From assembly GCF_000353285.1 (NCBI RefSeq), contig NZ_KB731324.1:4110577-4174576 (forward strand): 64,000 nucleotides of DNA, in the 5' to 3' direction. The notes under the pieces are model-generated. The model was not told the origin of the DNA. It made no database searches and saw only the letters and a program-made list of their open reading frames with translations. The DNA comes from Leptolyngbya boryana PCC 6306 (lineage in GTDB: Bacteria > Cyanobacteriota > Cyanobacteriia > Leptolyngbyales > Leptolyngbyaceae). Below, in pieces: positions 35,239-44,423 of this stretch; the first letter of the stretch is position 1, and each line of letters opens with the position of its first letter. The position numbers and the translations under genes are program-made.

Positions 35239-36279
35239 TTGGCTCGTCCAGCACATGGGGGAAATTTATCTTGGGCAGCACGTCTCGCTGACTGTTCCCC
35301 CAATGCAATTCTTGATTTTTCTGCCAGTATTAACCCGTTAGGAACACCGCGATCGGCAATTGAAGCGATCCAAGCTGCATTGCCTTTACTGCGGGATTAT
35401 CCCGATCCAAATTATCAGCAGGTGCGATCGATGCTAGCTCAGATCCACCAGCTTTCCCCGGATTGGATTCTTCCCGGTAATGGTTCTGCTGAGTTGCTCA
35501 CCTGGGCGTGTTGGGATTTAGCAGAATTGGCGAATACCGTTTTGTTTGTTCCAGCGTTTGGGGACTATTTCCGCGCATTGAAAGCCTTTGGTGCTGAGAT
35601 AAAAACATGTCCAATTGGGGCAGATCTCCTAGGAAATGCAGGTCTATTGCTGAATAATCCACACAATCCCACAGGGAAATTGTTTGATCGATCGTGGATT
35701 TTAGAGAAGCTGCACCGATTTGAACTGGTGGTTGTCGATGAAGCCTTTATGGATTTCTTGCCGCCCGACCAATCGCAAAGTTTGATTGGAGACGTGCAAG
35801 AGTATCCAAATTTAGTGATTTTACGATCGCTGACAAAGTTTTACAGTTTGCCAGGATTACGATTTGGCTATGCAATTGCTCATCCGGATCGCTTGAAAAC
35901 TTGGCAAGAGCGGCGTGATCCGTGGTCAGTGAATATTTTGGCAGCAAAAGCAGCAGAAGCCGTGCTCCAAGATATTGAGTTCCAGAAACAAACATTTGAC
36001 TGGCTACAAGCAGCACGTCCACAGCTATTTGAAGGATTAAACCAAATTCCAGGCTTATCTCCACACCTCGGAGCCGCGAATTTCTATTTAGTCAAATCCG
36101 AGTGTTCAGTTTCACAACTACAGAAAGACCTGCTCGAACACGATAAGATGCTTATTCGAGATTGTCTTAGTTTTCCGGAATTAGGCGATCGCTATTTTCG
36201 AGTTGCAGTACGTCTCAGCTCGGAAAATCAACGATTGATCGATGGGCTAAGCACATGTCTGCTGAATATGATGTCGTAA
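35239..36279 (+). CDS. cobD: CobD-like threonine-phosphate decarboxylase / class I aminotransferase
   Basis: A 346-residue PLP enzyme. The N-terminus HGGNLSWAARL and LDFSASINPLGTPRSA are typical of CobD, which makes the aminopropanol part of the cobamide side chain; HisC relatives are an alternative. The PLP lysine lies in LRSLTKFYSLPGLRFGYA and the substrate loop in NNPHNPTG. The most likely start is TTG at 35239, with AGG 8 nt upstream; the reading frame is open further up only through overlap with HU. It overlaps the next gene by 25 nt, so the two are coupled. Confidence 0.75.
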   Translation: MARPAHGGNLSWAARLADCSPNAILDFSASINPLGTPRSAIEAIQAALPLLRDYPDPNYQQVRSMLAQIHQLSPDWILPGNGSAELLTWACWDLAELANTVLFVPAFGDYFRALKAFGAEIKTCPIGADLLGNAGLLLNNPHNPTGKLFDRSWILEKLHRFELVVVDEAFMDFLPPDQSQSLIGDVQEYPNLVILRSLTKFYSLPGLRFGYAIAHPDRLKTWQERRDPWSVNILAAKAAEAVLQDIEFQKQTFDWLQAARPQLFEGLNQIPGLSPHLGAANFYLVKSECSVSQLQKDLLEHDKMLIRDCLSFPELGDRYFRVAVRLSSENQRLIDGLSTCLLNMMS

Positions 36280-37634
36280 TCCTTGGATACTCAGAAACTG
36301 GAATTTATGCCGCGATCGCTGCTGCACGAAAGCGTGCCAGAGTCGCAATTGTGGCGCAAAATTGTCAGCCAAAATTCCCCCACGTGCATATTCTCTCCAA
36401 CTTGACTAAGAAGTTGGATCAAGTGAATCGTTCCCGTTCTTTTTTTAATTCTGAGGTGCGATCGCTTTCGTTTGAATCGATCCAGCACTACATGAATGTG
36501 GTGGATCGATCGCATCAAGAATTCTATGACCCGGCAAAATTAGCTACTTTAGGGATTGAATTTATTCCAGGTGCAGGCGAGTTCTGTCGCAAGCCACAGA
36601 CCGGATTTGTCGTAAATGGGAGACTTTTGAGATCATCCGCCTATTTGATTGCAAAAGATTATCGATCTGCCATTCCTGATCCACCTGGCTTATCAAGTGT
36701 TAATTATCTGACGGCGGATCAGCTTTTACTCAGAGTGCCAGAATCGATCGCAATTATTGGCGATGATCCAATCGGGATAGAGTTTGCGCAACTCTATGCC
36801 CGATTGGGGTCGCGAGTCACGATGCTGCTGCGTCAACCTCACTTGTTGACTATGGCAGATCCAGAAGCTGCTTTCTTAGTTCAAGCGGCTCTAGAAGCTG
36901 AAGGGATTCGCATCATTAATGCGCTGCATATCAAGCAAATTCAGCAAGTGGGTACAAAAAAAGCGATCGAGATTGAGAACTATACAATCGAGGCAGATGA
37001 ATTACTTGTCACGGTTGGTTGGCAACCTATGATCTCAGATCTGAATCTCGAAGCAATGGAGATTTACGAACCGATCCAACTCAACGATCGCTTACAAACC
37101 AATCATCCGCGAGTTTATTGGATCGCGCATCCAGTGCAGTCGATCGCCCGTTATCAAACGGATATTGTTCTGAAAAATCTGACGACTCTACCGATTTTCA
37201 AAGTGGATTACGATCGAGCAATTCAATCCGTGGCGACTGAACCTGAATGTGCATGGATTGGCTTAAACGAGTCGCAAGCGCATCGACGTTATCGTAAAGA
37301 TGTTTTGGTCTTGCGGCAACCGTTTAGCCCCTTGATGCAGGCACAAATCACCGGAGAGACAACAGGGCTGTGTAAGTTGATTGTGCGGCGGAGTGGTGAG
37401 ATTTTAGGGGCGCATATTGTCGGATCGGGAGCGATCGAGATGATCAATGCAATTTCCCTGGCAATGTCCGAGAATTTGAAGGTGCAATGCTTCGAGCGAT
37501 TTTCTCCTGCGTCTCCTGCCATGTCAGAAGTATTGCGTAATGCGGCTCAAGAATGGCAAGCCTCAACCCGCAATCAGTTCTTACAGGATTTGCGAGAAAG
37601 TTATTTGGCTTGGCAGCGGGGACGGGTGAAGTAG
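36255..37634 (+). CDS. FAD-dependent disulfide-reductase-like protein lacking the redox cysteines
   Basis: A 459-residue protein of the lipoamide dehydrogenase/mercuric reductase fold: FAD loop VVILGYSETGIYAAIAAARK, NAD(P) loop SIAIIGDDPIGIEFAQLYARLGSRV, and a C-terminal dimerisation domain ending FSPASPAMSEVLRNAA. In active enzymes the region after the FAD loop has CxxxxC, and the C-terminal pair is His-Pro-x-x-x-Glu; here both Cys are absent (KFPHVHILSN) and the His is Ser. It therefore probably uses a different acceptor or acts without a disulfide. It overlaps the cobD-like gene by 25 nt. Confidence 0.85.
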   Translation: MSAEYDVVILGYSETGIYAAIAAARKRARVAIVAQNCQPKFPHVHILSNLTKKLDQVNRSRSFFNSEVRSLSFESIQHYMNVVDRSHQEFYDPAKLATLGIEFIPGAGEFCRKPQTGFVVNGRLLRSSAYLIAKDYRSAIPDPPGLSSVNYLTADQLLLRVPESIAIIGDDPIGIEFAQLYARLGSRVTMLLRQPHLLTMADPEAAFLVQAALEAEGIRIINALHIKQIQQVGTKKAIEIENYTIEADELLVTVGWQPMISDLNLEAMEIYEPIQLNDRLQTNHPRVYWIAHPVQSIARYQTDIVLKNLTTLPIFKVDYDRAIQSVATEPECAWIGLNESQAHRRYRKDVLVLRQPFSPLMQAQITGETTGLCKLIVRRSGEILGAHIVGSGAIEMINAISLAMSENLKVQCFERFSPASPAMSEVLRNAAQEWQASTRNQFLQDLRESYLAWQRGRVK

Positions 37635-37801
37635 TTGTCAATTTATTGTGTTCAACTACTAGACACGCCTATTTACACACCGAACAGGATTGACGAAAGT
37701 GTAAACCGGGCAAGGAATTGTCATAAGATATGTCAGGAATTAGCGCTAATCTCTGACTGCTAGGGAATTTCGCGAGTGAGTTAAACGGATCAAGTTTTGA
37801 T

Positions 37802-39076
37802 ATGAGTATTCAAGCGACTCGCGGAACGCGAGATATTTTGCCAGAAGAAATTAGTAATTGGCAGCGAGTAGAAGCGATCGCACGAGAGATTTTAGGGCGA
37901 GCAGCGTATCAAGAAATTCGCACCCCGATTTTTGAACAAACCGATCTGTTTGAACGTGGCATTGGTGAGACAACTGATGTTGTCGGAAAAGAGATGTACA
38001 CCTTCAAAGACAGAGGCGATCGCTCAATTACCTTACGCCCCGAAGGAACAGCAGGTGTAGTGCGTAGCTATATCGAACATGGAATGCACACTCAAGGAGA
38101 TGTGCAGCGTTTATGGTATTTAGGCGCGATGTTTCGGTATGAGCGTCCGCAAGCGGGTCGGCAACGGCAGTTTCATCAATTGGGCGTTGAGGTTTTAGGC
38201 AGTGCAGATGCAAGAGCAGATGCAGAAGCAATCGCGATCGCATCAGATATTCTGCAATCAGTTGGCTTAAAAAATCTCACCTTGCAGTTGAATTCGATCG
38301 GAGATGCGAACGATCGTCAAGCGTATCGAACCGCATTGATTGAATATCTCACTCCGCACCAAGAGAAACTTGATTCAGATTCTCAAAATCGGCTTACCAA
38401 GAATCCGTTGAGAATTCTGGACTCTAAAGACAAACAAACTCAAGAGATTTTGCAGGGTGCGCCGAGTATTTTGGATTATCTCAGTTCAGAATCGCAGCAA
38501 AGATTCGATCGCGTTCAAGCCTTACTCCAAGATTTAGGTATTGCTTGTAATATCAATGCTCGGCTTGTGCGTGGATTAGATTACTACACGCATACTGTGT
38601 TTGAAATTCAATCCGATGATTTGGGTGCACAAGCCACTGTCTGTGCGGGTGGAAGATATGACGGATTAGTTTCACAGTTAGGCGGAGCAGAAACGCCTGC
38701 GGTTGGTTGGGCAATGGGATTAGAGCGATTAGTGATCTTGTTGCAGCAAATTCAGCAATCTGTTGTAAATCCTGTTGATCTCTATGTTGTCTCGCGTGGC
38801 GAAAAAGCTGAAGCTCAAGCGTTGAACCTTGCTCACTCTTTGCGTCGTTCTGGCTTTACCGTGAAGTTAGACATGAGCGGCAGCGCCTTTGGAAAACAGT
38901 TTAAGCGTGCCGATCGATCGGGTGCGATCGCATGTTTGATTCTCGGAGATTCAGAAGCGGAAAATGGCACGGCTCAATTGAAATGGTTAAAATCTGGAGC
39001 GCAAAGCGAGATCACCCAATCTGAATTAATGAATAATCCTGCAACACTACGGCAACAATTCGAGGAAAACGCCTAG
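37802..39076 (+). CDS. hisS: Histidyl-tRNA synthetase
   Basis: A 424-residue class II synthetase. Motif 1 and neighbours: ATRGTRDILPEE, YQEIRTPIFEQTDLFERGIGETTDVVGKEMYTF; motif 2: GDRSITLRPEGTAGVVRSYIEH and RLWYLGAMFRYERPQAGRQRQFHQLGVE; the HisA/HisB blocks LVRGLDYYTHTVFEI and AGGRYDGLVSQLGG; and motif 3 GWAMGLERL. It charges tRNA-His in the cytoplasm. The 167-nt gap upstream holds its promoter. Full length. Confidence 0.98.
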   Translation: MSIQATRGTRDILPEEISNWQRVEAIAREILGRAAYQEIRTPIFEQTDLFERGIGETTDVVGKEMYTFKDRGDRSITLRPEGTAGVVRSYIEHGMHTQGDVQRLWYLGAMFRYERPQAGRQRQFHQLGVEVLGSADARADAEAIAIASDILQSVGLKNLTLQLNSIGDANDRQAYRTALIEYLTPHQEKLDSDSQNRLTKNPLRILDSKDKQTQEILQGAPSILDYLSSESQQRFDRVQALLQDLGIACNINARLVRGLDYYTHTVFEIQSDDLGAQATVCAGGRYDGLVSQLGGAETPAVGWAMGLERLVILLQQIQQSVVNPVDLYVVSRGEKAEAQALNLAHSLRRSGFTVKLDMSGSAFGKQFKRADRSGAIACLILGDSEAENGTAQLKWLKSGAQSEITQSELMNNPATLRQQFEENA

Positions 39077-39105
39077 ACTGAGACAGAGTACTTATTTAGG
39101 ATTGC

Positions 39106-40059
39106 ATGGTCGAAACCATTACGTTCTCACTGCCGAATCCAGAAAGTGCGATCGCGCTTTCTGGCAATCAAGAAGACAATTTGAAAACGCTAGCTCATCA
39201 GACTGGCGCAAAGCTGGTGATGCGCGGTCAAGATCTCCTGATTACGGGAACCAAAAATCAGGTCGATCTGGTCAAACGGCTGATCGAATCGCTGGCAGAT
39301 ACGTGGAGCAAAGGACAAGCGGTTTCTAGTGTCGATATTCTCACGGCTCGACATGCGCTCGATACGCATCAAGAAGGCGAATTGCAGACGATTCAGCAGG
39401 ATGTGTTAGGTCGAACTCGACGCGGCGAAGCGATTCGAGCTAAAACATTTCGGCAACGGCAGTACATTCAAGCCATTCGATCGCATGATCTGACGTTTTG
39501 TATTGGACCTGCCGGAACAGGAAAAACTTATCTCGCAGCAGTCATGGCGATTCAAGCGCTCTTGTCGAATCAGTATGAGCGCTTGATTCTGACTCGTCCT
39601 GCTGTGGAAGCGGGGGAAAGATTAGGCTTCTTGCCCGGAGACTTGCAGCAGAAAATTGATCCATATCTGCGACCGCTTTATGATGCGCTTTATGAATTTG
39701 TCGAACCGGAGAAGATCGGCGGTTTGATGGAGCGCGGAATTATTGAAGTGGCTCCGATCGCTTATATGCGCGGTCGAACTCTAAACAATGCTTTTGTGAT
39801 CATTGACGAAGCACAAAACACCACACCAGCGCAAATGAAAATGCTGCTGACTCGACTTGGATTTAAATCGAAAATGGTGGTCACAGGCGACCTGACTCAA
39901 ACCGATTTGCCGATGCATCAAGAATCGGGTTTAGCAATGGCACAGAAGATTTTGAAACCGATCGAGTCGATCGCATTCTGTAATCTCTCGAAAGGAGATG
40001 TTGTGCGCCATTCACTTGTTCAAAAAATTGTCGAAGCTTATGAACGCTACGAAACTTGA
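39106..40059 (+). CDS. phoH: PhoH-like ATPase
   Basis: A 317-residue PhoH family ATPase. Walker A is GPAGTGKTYLAAVMAIQAL, Walker B is VIIDEAQNTTPAQMKMLLTRLG, and RPAVEAGERLGFLPGDLQQKIDPYLRPLYDAL is a family hallmark. An N-terminal KH-like segment (ALSGNQEDNLKTLAHQTGAKLVMRG) is typical of PhoH2-type proteins linked to RNA. It lies 29 nt after hisS and overlaps the next small membrane gene by 20 nt, suggesting one transcript. Confidence 0.95.
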   Translation: MVETITFSLPNPESAIALSGNQEDNLKTLAHQTGAKLVMRGQDLLITGTKNQVDLVKRLIESLADTWSKGQAVSSVDILTARHALDTHQEGELQTIQQDVLGRTRRGEAIRAKTFRQRQYIQAIRSHDLTFCIGPAGTGKTYLAAVMAIQALLSNQYERLILTRPAVEAGERLGFLPGDLQQKIDPYLRPLYDALYEFVEPEKIGGLMERGIIEVAPIAYMRGRTLNNAFVIIDEAQNTTPAQMKMLLTRLGFKSKMVVTGDLTQTDLPMHQESGLAMAQKILKPIESIAFCNLSKGDVVRHSLVQKIVEAYERYET

Positions 40060-40231
40060 TACGCTGGCTGTGATTGTCAAAGTCATGGTCGCATCTTTAA
40101 TCTTGTCGATCGTGATTAAATATCTCGCTCCATTTGCAGAGATTCCGCCCACGACATTGAATGTATTATTTGCAGTGTTATCTCCGACTGCAATTTTAGC
40201 GATCGTTCTTTTACTCAATCAACATGACTAG
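40040..40231 (+). CDS. Small two-helix membrane protein
   Basis: A 63-residue protein starting at ATG 40040 (the frame is open further up inside phoH). Two hydrophobic helices, VIVKVMVASLILSIVIKYLAP and LNVLFAVLSPTAILAIVLLL. It overlaps phoH by 20 nt and the next gene by 8 nt, so it is expressed with both. Function unknown. Confidence 0.75.
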   Translation: MNATKLDTLAVIVKVMVASLILSIVIKYLAPFAEIPPTTLNVLFAVLSPTAILAIVLLLNQHD

Positions 40232-41597
40232 CCAGCAATTTCCAACCGGATTTCAGTGGGGAACCGCGACTGCTGCCTATCAGATTGAAGGCGCAGTCGA
40301 TCGCGATGGACGTAAGCCCAGCGTTTGGGACACATTCAGCGCGACCAAAGGCAGAACGTTTCAAGGACAGACGGGCGCGATCGCTTGTGAACATTACGAT
40401 CGCTATAAAGACGACATCAAACTGATGGCAGAACTGGGAGTCCAGACTTATCGGTTTAGTATTTCCTGGTGTCGAATTGTGCCTGACGGGCGCGGGACTG
40501 TAAATCAGGCAGGGCTTGATTTTTATCGCAGATTGGTCGATTGCTTGCTTGATTACGGCATTACTCCTTATGCCACGTTATTTCATTGGGACAGTCCTCA
40601 AGCCTTAGAGACAAAATACGGCTCCTGGCGCAGTCGAGAAATGGCGCAAGACTTTGCAGAGTATGTGAAAGTCGTGGTGTCGAACTTGGGCGATCGCATT
40701 ACAAACTGGATGACGCTGAATGAGATCACCTGCTTTACCCACATGGGACATGGCGTAGGAAAAACGCCTCAACATGCTCCTGGAACTAAGGTGGGATCGA
40801 AAAAAGAAGTGTGGCAAACCTCGCATCATGCCTTACTTGCCCATGGATTAGCATGTCAGGCGATTCGTGCTAATTCTCCGAAATCTTGCTCGATCGGGCT
40901 AGTCGATAATTTTGGCGTAACGGTTCCGCTTTATGAATCTCCCGAACATATCGAAGCTGCCAAAAAAGCATTTCCTTACCACTGTGGCAATGGTGGAATT
41001 ATCTATCCAGCATTAACAGGTGAATATAGTTCAGCGTTATTAGAACAATTGAAAAACGATGCTCCAGATATTCAAGAAGGTGATCTCAAAACGATTCATC
41101 AACCTCTCGATTTTTTAGGATTAAATATTTACACTGGGACTTACATCCGAGCTGCTGACAATTGGCAAGGCTGTGAATGGATTGATTTTCCGAAAAACTA
41201 TCCAGCCTTGAATATGCCTTGGTTGCAGATTGTGCCAGAGTGTTTGTATTGGGGAATTCGCCATGTGAGCGAAACGTTGAATCGTCCTGATTTAGCGCTC
41301 TTTATTACAGAAAATGGATGTGCCGCTCAAGATGAACTGACCTCTCAGGGAGAAGTGTTTGATCTCGATCGTATTCTTTACCTGCGTCAGCATTTGCAAA
41401 GCGTTCATCGAGCCGCGATCGAAGGCTATCCGATTTTGGGCTACTTTATCTGGAGCTTTATGGACAATTTTGAATGGTCATACGGCTACGATAAACGCTT
41501 TGGAATCACCTATGTCGATTACAAGACTCAGCAGAGAATTCCGAAATCGAGTTATCACTGGTACGCTGAGTGTATTCGTCAAAATCGAGTGGTCTAA
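40224..41597 (+). CDS. GH1 beta-glucosidase
   Basis: A 457-residue glycoside hydrolase family 1 enzyme. It begins FPTGFQWGTATAAYQIEGAV and has the acid/base Glu in WMTLNEITCF, the nucleophile Glu in LFITENGCA, and the YRFSISWCRIVPDGRG and FNP-equivalent blocks. It cleaves beta-linked glucosides in the cytoplasm (no signal peptide). The start overlaps the previous stop by 8 nt. Confidence 0.97.
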   Translation: MTSQQFPTGFQWGTATAAYQIEGAVDRDGRKPSVWDTFSATKGRTFQGQTGAIACEHYDRYKDDIKLMAELGVQTYRFSISWCRIVPDGRGTVNQAGLDFYRRLVDCLLDYGITPYATLFHWDSPQALETKYGSWRSREMAQDFAEYVKVVVSNLGDRITNWMTLNEITCFTHMGHGVGKTPQHAPGTKVGSKKEVWQTSHHALLAHGLACQAIRANSPKSCSIGLVDNFGVTVPLYESPEHIEAAKKAFPYHCGNGGIIYPALTGEYSSALLEQLKNDAPDIQEGDLKTIHQPLDFLGLNIYTGTYIRAADNWQGCEWIDFPKNYPALNMPWLQIVPECLYWGIRHVSETLNRPDLALFITENGCAAQDELTSQGEVFDLDRILYLRQHLQSVHRAAIEGYPILGYFIWSFMDNFEWSYGYDKRFGITYVDYKTQQRIPKSSYHWYAECIRQNRVV

Positions 41598-41600
41598 TCC

Positions 41601-42023
41601 ATGCTTGTGAGAAAGTTGCCTTGGCTTTCAGCATCGCTGCTCTTGATCGCTTATGCGATCTTTAGCAAATTGATCATCACAACTTCGCATCTTTGGTCGT
41701 CCATCATTTCTGCTGCAATTTTGGGCGTTTTCCTCGCACTGATGTTGATGAGTCCCCTCACAAACTCTGAAAAGATCCTGACCAAATGGTTTCGCTCGGA
41801 CACGATCGCATTTCTGTCATTGCTCATGCTCGCAGCCTTTGCCTCGATCTTGCTCAACTGGTTTAAAATTTTCATCCCAGTGATTATGGTTCTGTGTGCA
41901 GAAGCATTAGTACGCATTGATCTCCAAACAGCAGAATTCAGCTATTTTTCATCTTTAGCAGTCCTGATCATTGTTACATGGATGGGACTGGGACTCGGTT
42001 GGGTCATGGCAATGTATATGTAG
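41601..42023 (+). CDS. Four-helix membrane protein of unknown function
   Basis: A 140-residue protein with about four hydrophobic helices (ASLLLIAYAIFSKLIIT, IISAAILGVFLALMLMS, FLSLLMLAAFASILLNWF, and SLAVLIIVTWMGLGLGWVM). It begins 3 nt after the beta-glucosidase stop, so it closes that operon. It faces the next gene tail to tail. No family recognised. Confidence 0.75.
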   Translation: MLVRKLPWLSASLLLIAYAIFSKLIITTSHLWSSIISAAILGVFLALMLMSPLTNSEKILTKWFRSDTIAFLSLLMLAAFASILLNWFKIFIPVIMVLCAEALVRIDLQTAEFSYFSSLAVLIIVTWMGLGLGWVMAMYM

Positions 42024-42028
42024 CATTG

Positions 42029-42742
42029 TTAGCGATCGTAAAACAATCTTGCATCCAAACTGCCGCGATCGCGCAAATACTGAACGACCTGTTCTGCCTC
42101 GCTGCGATTGGCAAAAGGACCGACTGCGAGATGCAAGCCGCGAGGACGATCGCGCAATTGCAAGATAGATTGCGTCACTCCTAAACGCACAGCACGCTCT
42201 CGATATTCCTCAACTTCACTGCGATTCCCAGGCACAATCGCATAGTAACCGCGCTGAGGTGCCGAGGGTTCAAAGTTTGATTGCGGCGATCGCGTTGAGA
42301 TTCGAGCTTCAAGTCCCTGGGCTGCGAATCTTGAAAGCTGCTGACGAGCTTTCATTTCATCCGTAAACAGTCCTGCTTGAATCACCCGTCGCCCTGCAAG
42401 GTTCTGAAAAAAAGCATCCGGCTGAATCATCCTTGCCTGCTGCAAGATGAATGGACTGGCGCTATCGATGTAGATCCGGAACTGACCCCTGATCGGCTGC
42501 ACTGAGTTGATGCGAGGAGCATAGACTCGATCATTGGGTGCTGGAGGACTATCAGGTATCCGAGGGGGGACAATGATCGGTGCAGGATTGACAGAGGGTA
42601 AAGGCGCACTGGGAGGAAAGACAGGAACATTTGGGGGGGGTGGTAAGGTCTGGGATTGCACCTGTACCTCAGATGCGGCAAAAAATCCGCCTAACAATCC
42701 AATTACAACAAGATTCCCAGCGAGCCTAAATTGAACTTGCAT
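42029..42742 (-). CDS. Exported SPOR-like domain protein
   Basis: A 237-residue protein: N-terminal signal peptide (LAGNLVVIGLLGGFFAASEV), then a Pro-rich spacer (PPPPNVPVFPPSAPLP), and two regions at the C-terminus with SPOR-like features (VIQAGLFTDEMKARQQLSRFAAQGLEARI and RPRGLHLAVGPFANRSEAEQVVQYLRDRG). SPOR domains bind denuded peptidoglycan at septa, so it probably acts in the cell wall. It is the last gene on the minus strand before the convergent operon. Confidence 0.8.
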   Translation of the reverse strand: MQVQFRLAGNLVVIGLLGGFFAASEVQVQSQTLPPPPNVPVFPPSAPLPSVNPAPIIVPPRIPDSPPAPNDRVYAPRINSVQPIRGQFRIYIDSASPFILQQARMIQPDAFFQNLAGRRVIQAGLFTDEMKARQQLSRFAAQGLEARISTRSPQSNFEPSAPQRGYYAIVPGNRSEVEEYRERAVRLGVTQSILQLRDRPRGLHLAVGPFANRSEAEQVVQYLRDRGSLDARLFYDR

Positions 42743-42812
42743 AGATGCCGACTGTCACTACGAATTGTTGGTCAGTGTACCATGCAGATTCTCGATCAAG
42801 AAAGATTTTAAC

Positions 42813-42841
42813 TACTCTGAGGTTGCACAAACCTCAGAGTA
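42813..42841 (-). terminator. Hairpin after purF
   Basis: A perfect 12-bp stem (42813-42824 with 42830-42841, TACTCTGAGGTT) around GCACA, 8 nt downstream of the purF stop on the minus strand. The tail is only moderately T-rich. Confidence 0.6.
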
Positions 42842-42848
42842 GGTTGCT

Positions 42849-44330
42849 TTATTTTGCAGCTTTTTCCAGCATCAACTTCGATCGCTTAATCGTCTCCGGA
42901 ATCGCGATCGGATAGTCTCCGGTAAAACACGCTGAACAGAATTCCTCCGGGTTCTCGCGGGTTGCAGTTAACATCCCTTCCCAACTGAGATACTGCAATG
43001 AATCGACTTCGATCTGCTTCGCAATTTCCTCGATCGATTTTGTTGCTGCAATCAGATGATCCTGACTGTCAGTATCAATGCCATAGAAGCAAGGATGCGT
43101 CACAGGCGGCGAAGAAATCCGCATATGTACCTCGATCGCTCCTGCATCGCGCAAGGTTCTCACAATCTTGCGGCTGGTGGTTCCGCGCACGATCGAATCA
43201 TCGACAATGATCACCCGCTTTCCAGCAAGTACATCTTTGAGCGGATTGAGCTTCATGCGAATTCCGGCTTCTCGCATCCCTTGAGTCGGTTGAATGAAAG
43301 TCCGACCAACATAGCGATTTTTGATCAAACCTTCTGCATAAGGAATTCCAGACGTTTGAGAAAAACCGATCGCAGCAGGAACGCCCGAATCCGGCACAGC
43401 AATCACAATGTCAGCATCAACATTCGATTCTGTTGCTAATTGCCGCCCGATCCGCAACCGATAGCTATACAAAGTTTCATCGTGCATCACACTATCGGGA
43501 CGCGCAAAGTAGATCATTTCAAAAATGCACAACTTGCGCACAGGCTGTTCTGCCCACATAATCGACTCAATGCCATTTTCGGTAATCCAGACCAGTTCAC
43601 CGGGTTGAACATCTCGAACGTAATCGGCTCCAATAATATCGAGTCCGCAAGTTTCTGAAGCCAGCACATATCGCAAGGGCTGATCGTGAGATTCTTGTGC
43701 CAATGTTCCTAACACTAGCGGGCGCACCCCATTGGGATCACGAGTGCCAATCATGCCGTCTGGAGTCCCGATCGCTAAACTAAATGCACCTTGACAGCGT
43801 TTGAACGCATTGATTGCTCCCTTCACCCAATCGTTTCCTCGATTCACTTCTTCAGCGATCGCTAATGCAATTGCTTCTGAATCGGTTGTGGTGATGAAGT
43901 CATGATTCGTCTCAGCTAGCTCGGCTCTGAGTTCGCTGGTGTTCACCAAATTTCCATTGTGTGCTAACGCTAGCGTTCCTAACCGCGATTTTGCGAGCGC
44001 AGGCTGAGCATTGACTACTCGGCTTGATCCCGTTGTCGAATAGCGTGTATGCCCGATCGCTAAATATCCTGGCAAATCCTTGAGTTTGGTTTCATTAAAG
44101 ACTTGCGAAACCAACCCCATATCCTTGTGGAGATGAATTACATCTCCTTCCTCAAACGTAGCAATTCCGGCAGATTCCTGACCGCGATGCTGTAGCGCAA
44201 ACAGCCCAAAATAGGCAAGATTTGCGACAGGCTCGCCTGGAGCAAAAACCCCAAACACCCCGCAAGCTTCTTCCGGTTTGTCGGGACGTTGCTCAGCAGG
44301 ATCTACAGAAAACGTGTCATCAGGCAACAT
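42849..44330 (-). CDS. purF: Amidophosphoribosyltransferase
   Basis: A 493-residue enzyme that starts purine synthesis by making phosphoribosylamine from PRPP and glutamine. A short propeptide precedes Cys23 in EEACGVFGVFAPG, the glutaminase nucleophile after cleavage. Hallmarks include ALQHRGQESAGIATF, GHTRYSTTG, AHNGNLVNT, DPNGVRPLVLG and, in the PRPP site, VIIVDDSIVRGTTSRKIV. Cysteines later in the chain (CFYGIDTD, FCSACFTGDYP) resemble the Fe-S type. It lies 93 nt downstream of purL. Confidence 0.98.
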   Translation of the reverse strand: MLPDDTFSVDPAEQRPDKPEEACGVFGVFAPGEPVANLAYFGLFALQHRGQESAGIATFEEGDVIHLHKDMGLVSQVFNETKLKDLPGYLAIGHTRYSTTGSSRVVNAQPALAKSRLGTLALAHNGNLVNTSELRAELAETNHDFITTTDSEAIALAIAEEVNRGNDWVKGAINAFKRCQGAFSLAIGTPDGMIGTRDPNGVRPLVLGTLAQESHDQPLRYVLASETCGLDIIGADYVRDVQPGELVWITENGIESIMWAEQPVRKLCIFEMIYFARPDSVMHDETLYSYRLRIGRQLATESNVDADIVIAVPDSGVPAAIGFSQTSGIPYAEGLIKNRYVGRTFIQPTQGMREAGIRMKLNPLKDVLAGKRVIIVDDSIVRGTTSRKIVRTLRDAGAIEVHMRISSPPVTHPCFYGIDTDSQDHLIAATKSIEEIAKQIEVDSLQYLSWEGMLTATRENPEEFCSACFTGDYPIAIPETIKRSKLMLEKAAK

Positions 44331-44423
44331 AGGCTTGGTTTTGCGTAGTTAGACAGCAATCGGAACGCTAAGAATTTTCCCAATCCTTAACATTGTCTTA
44401 AATATCTCACACAACGGTTCGGA

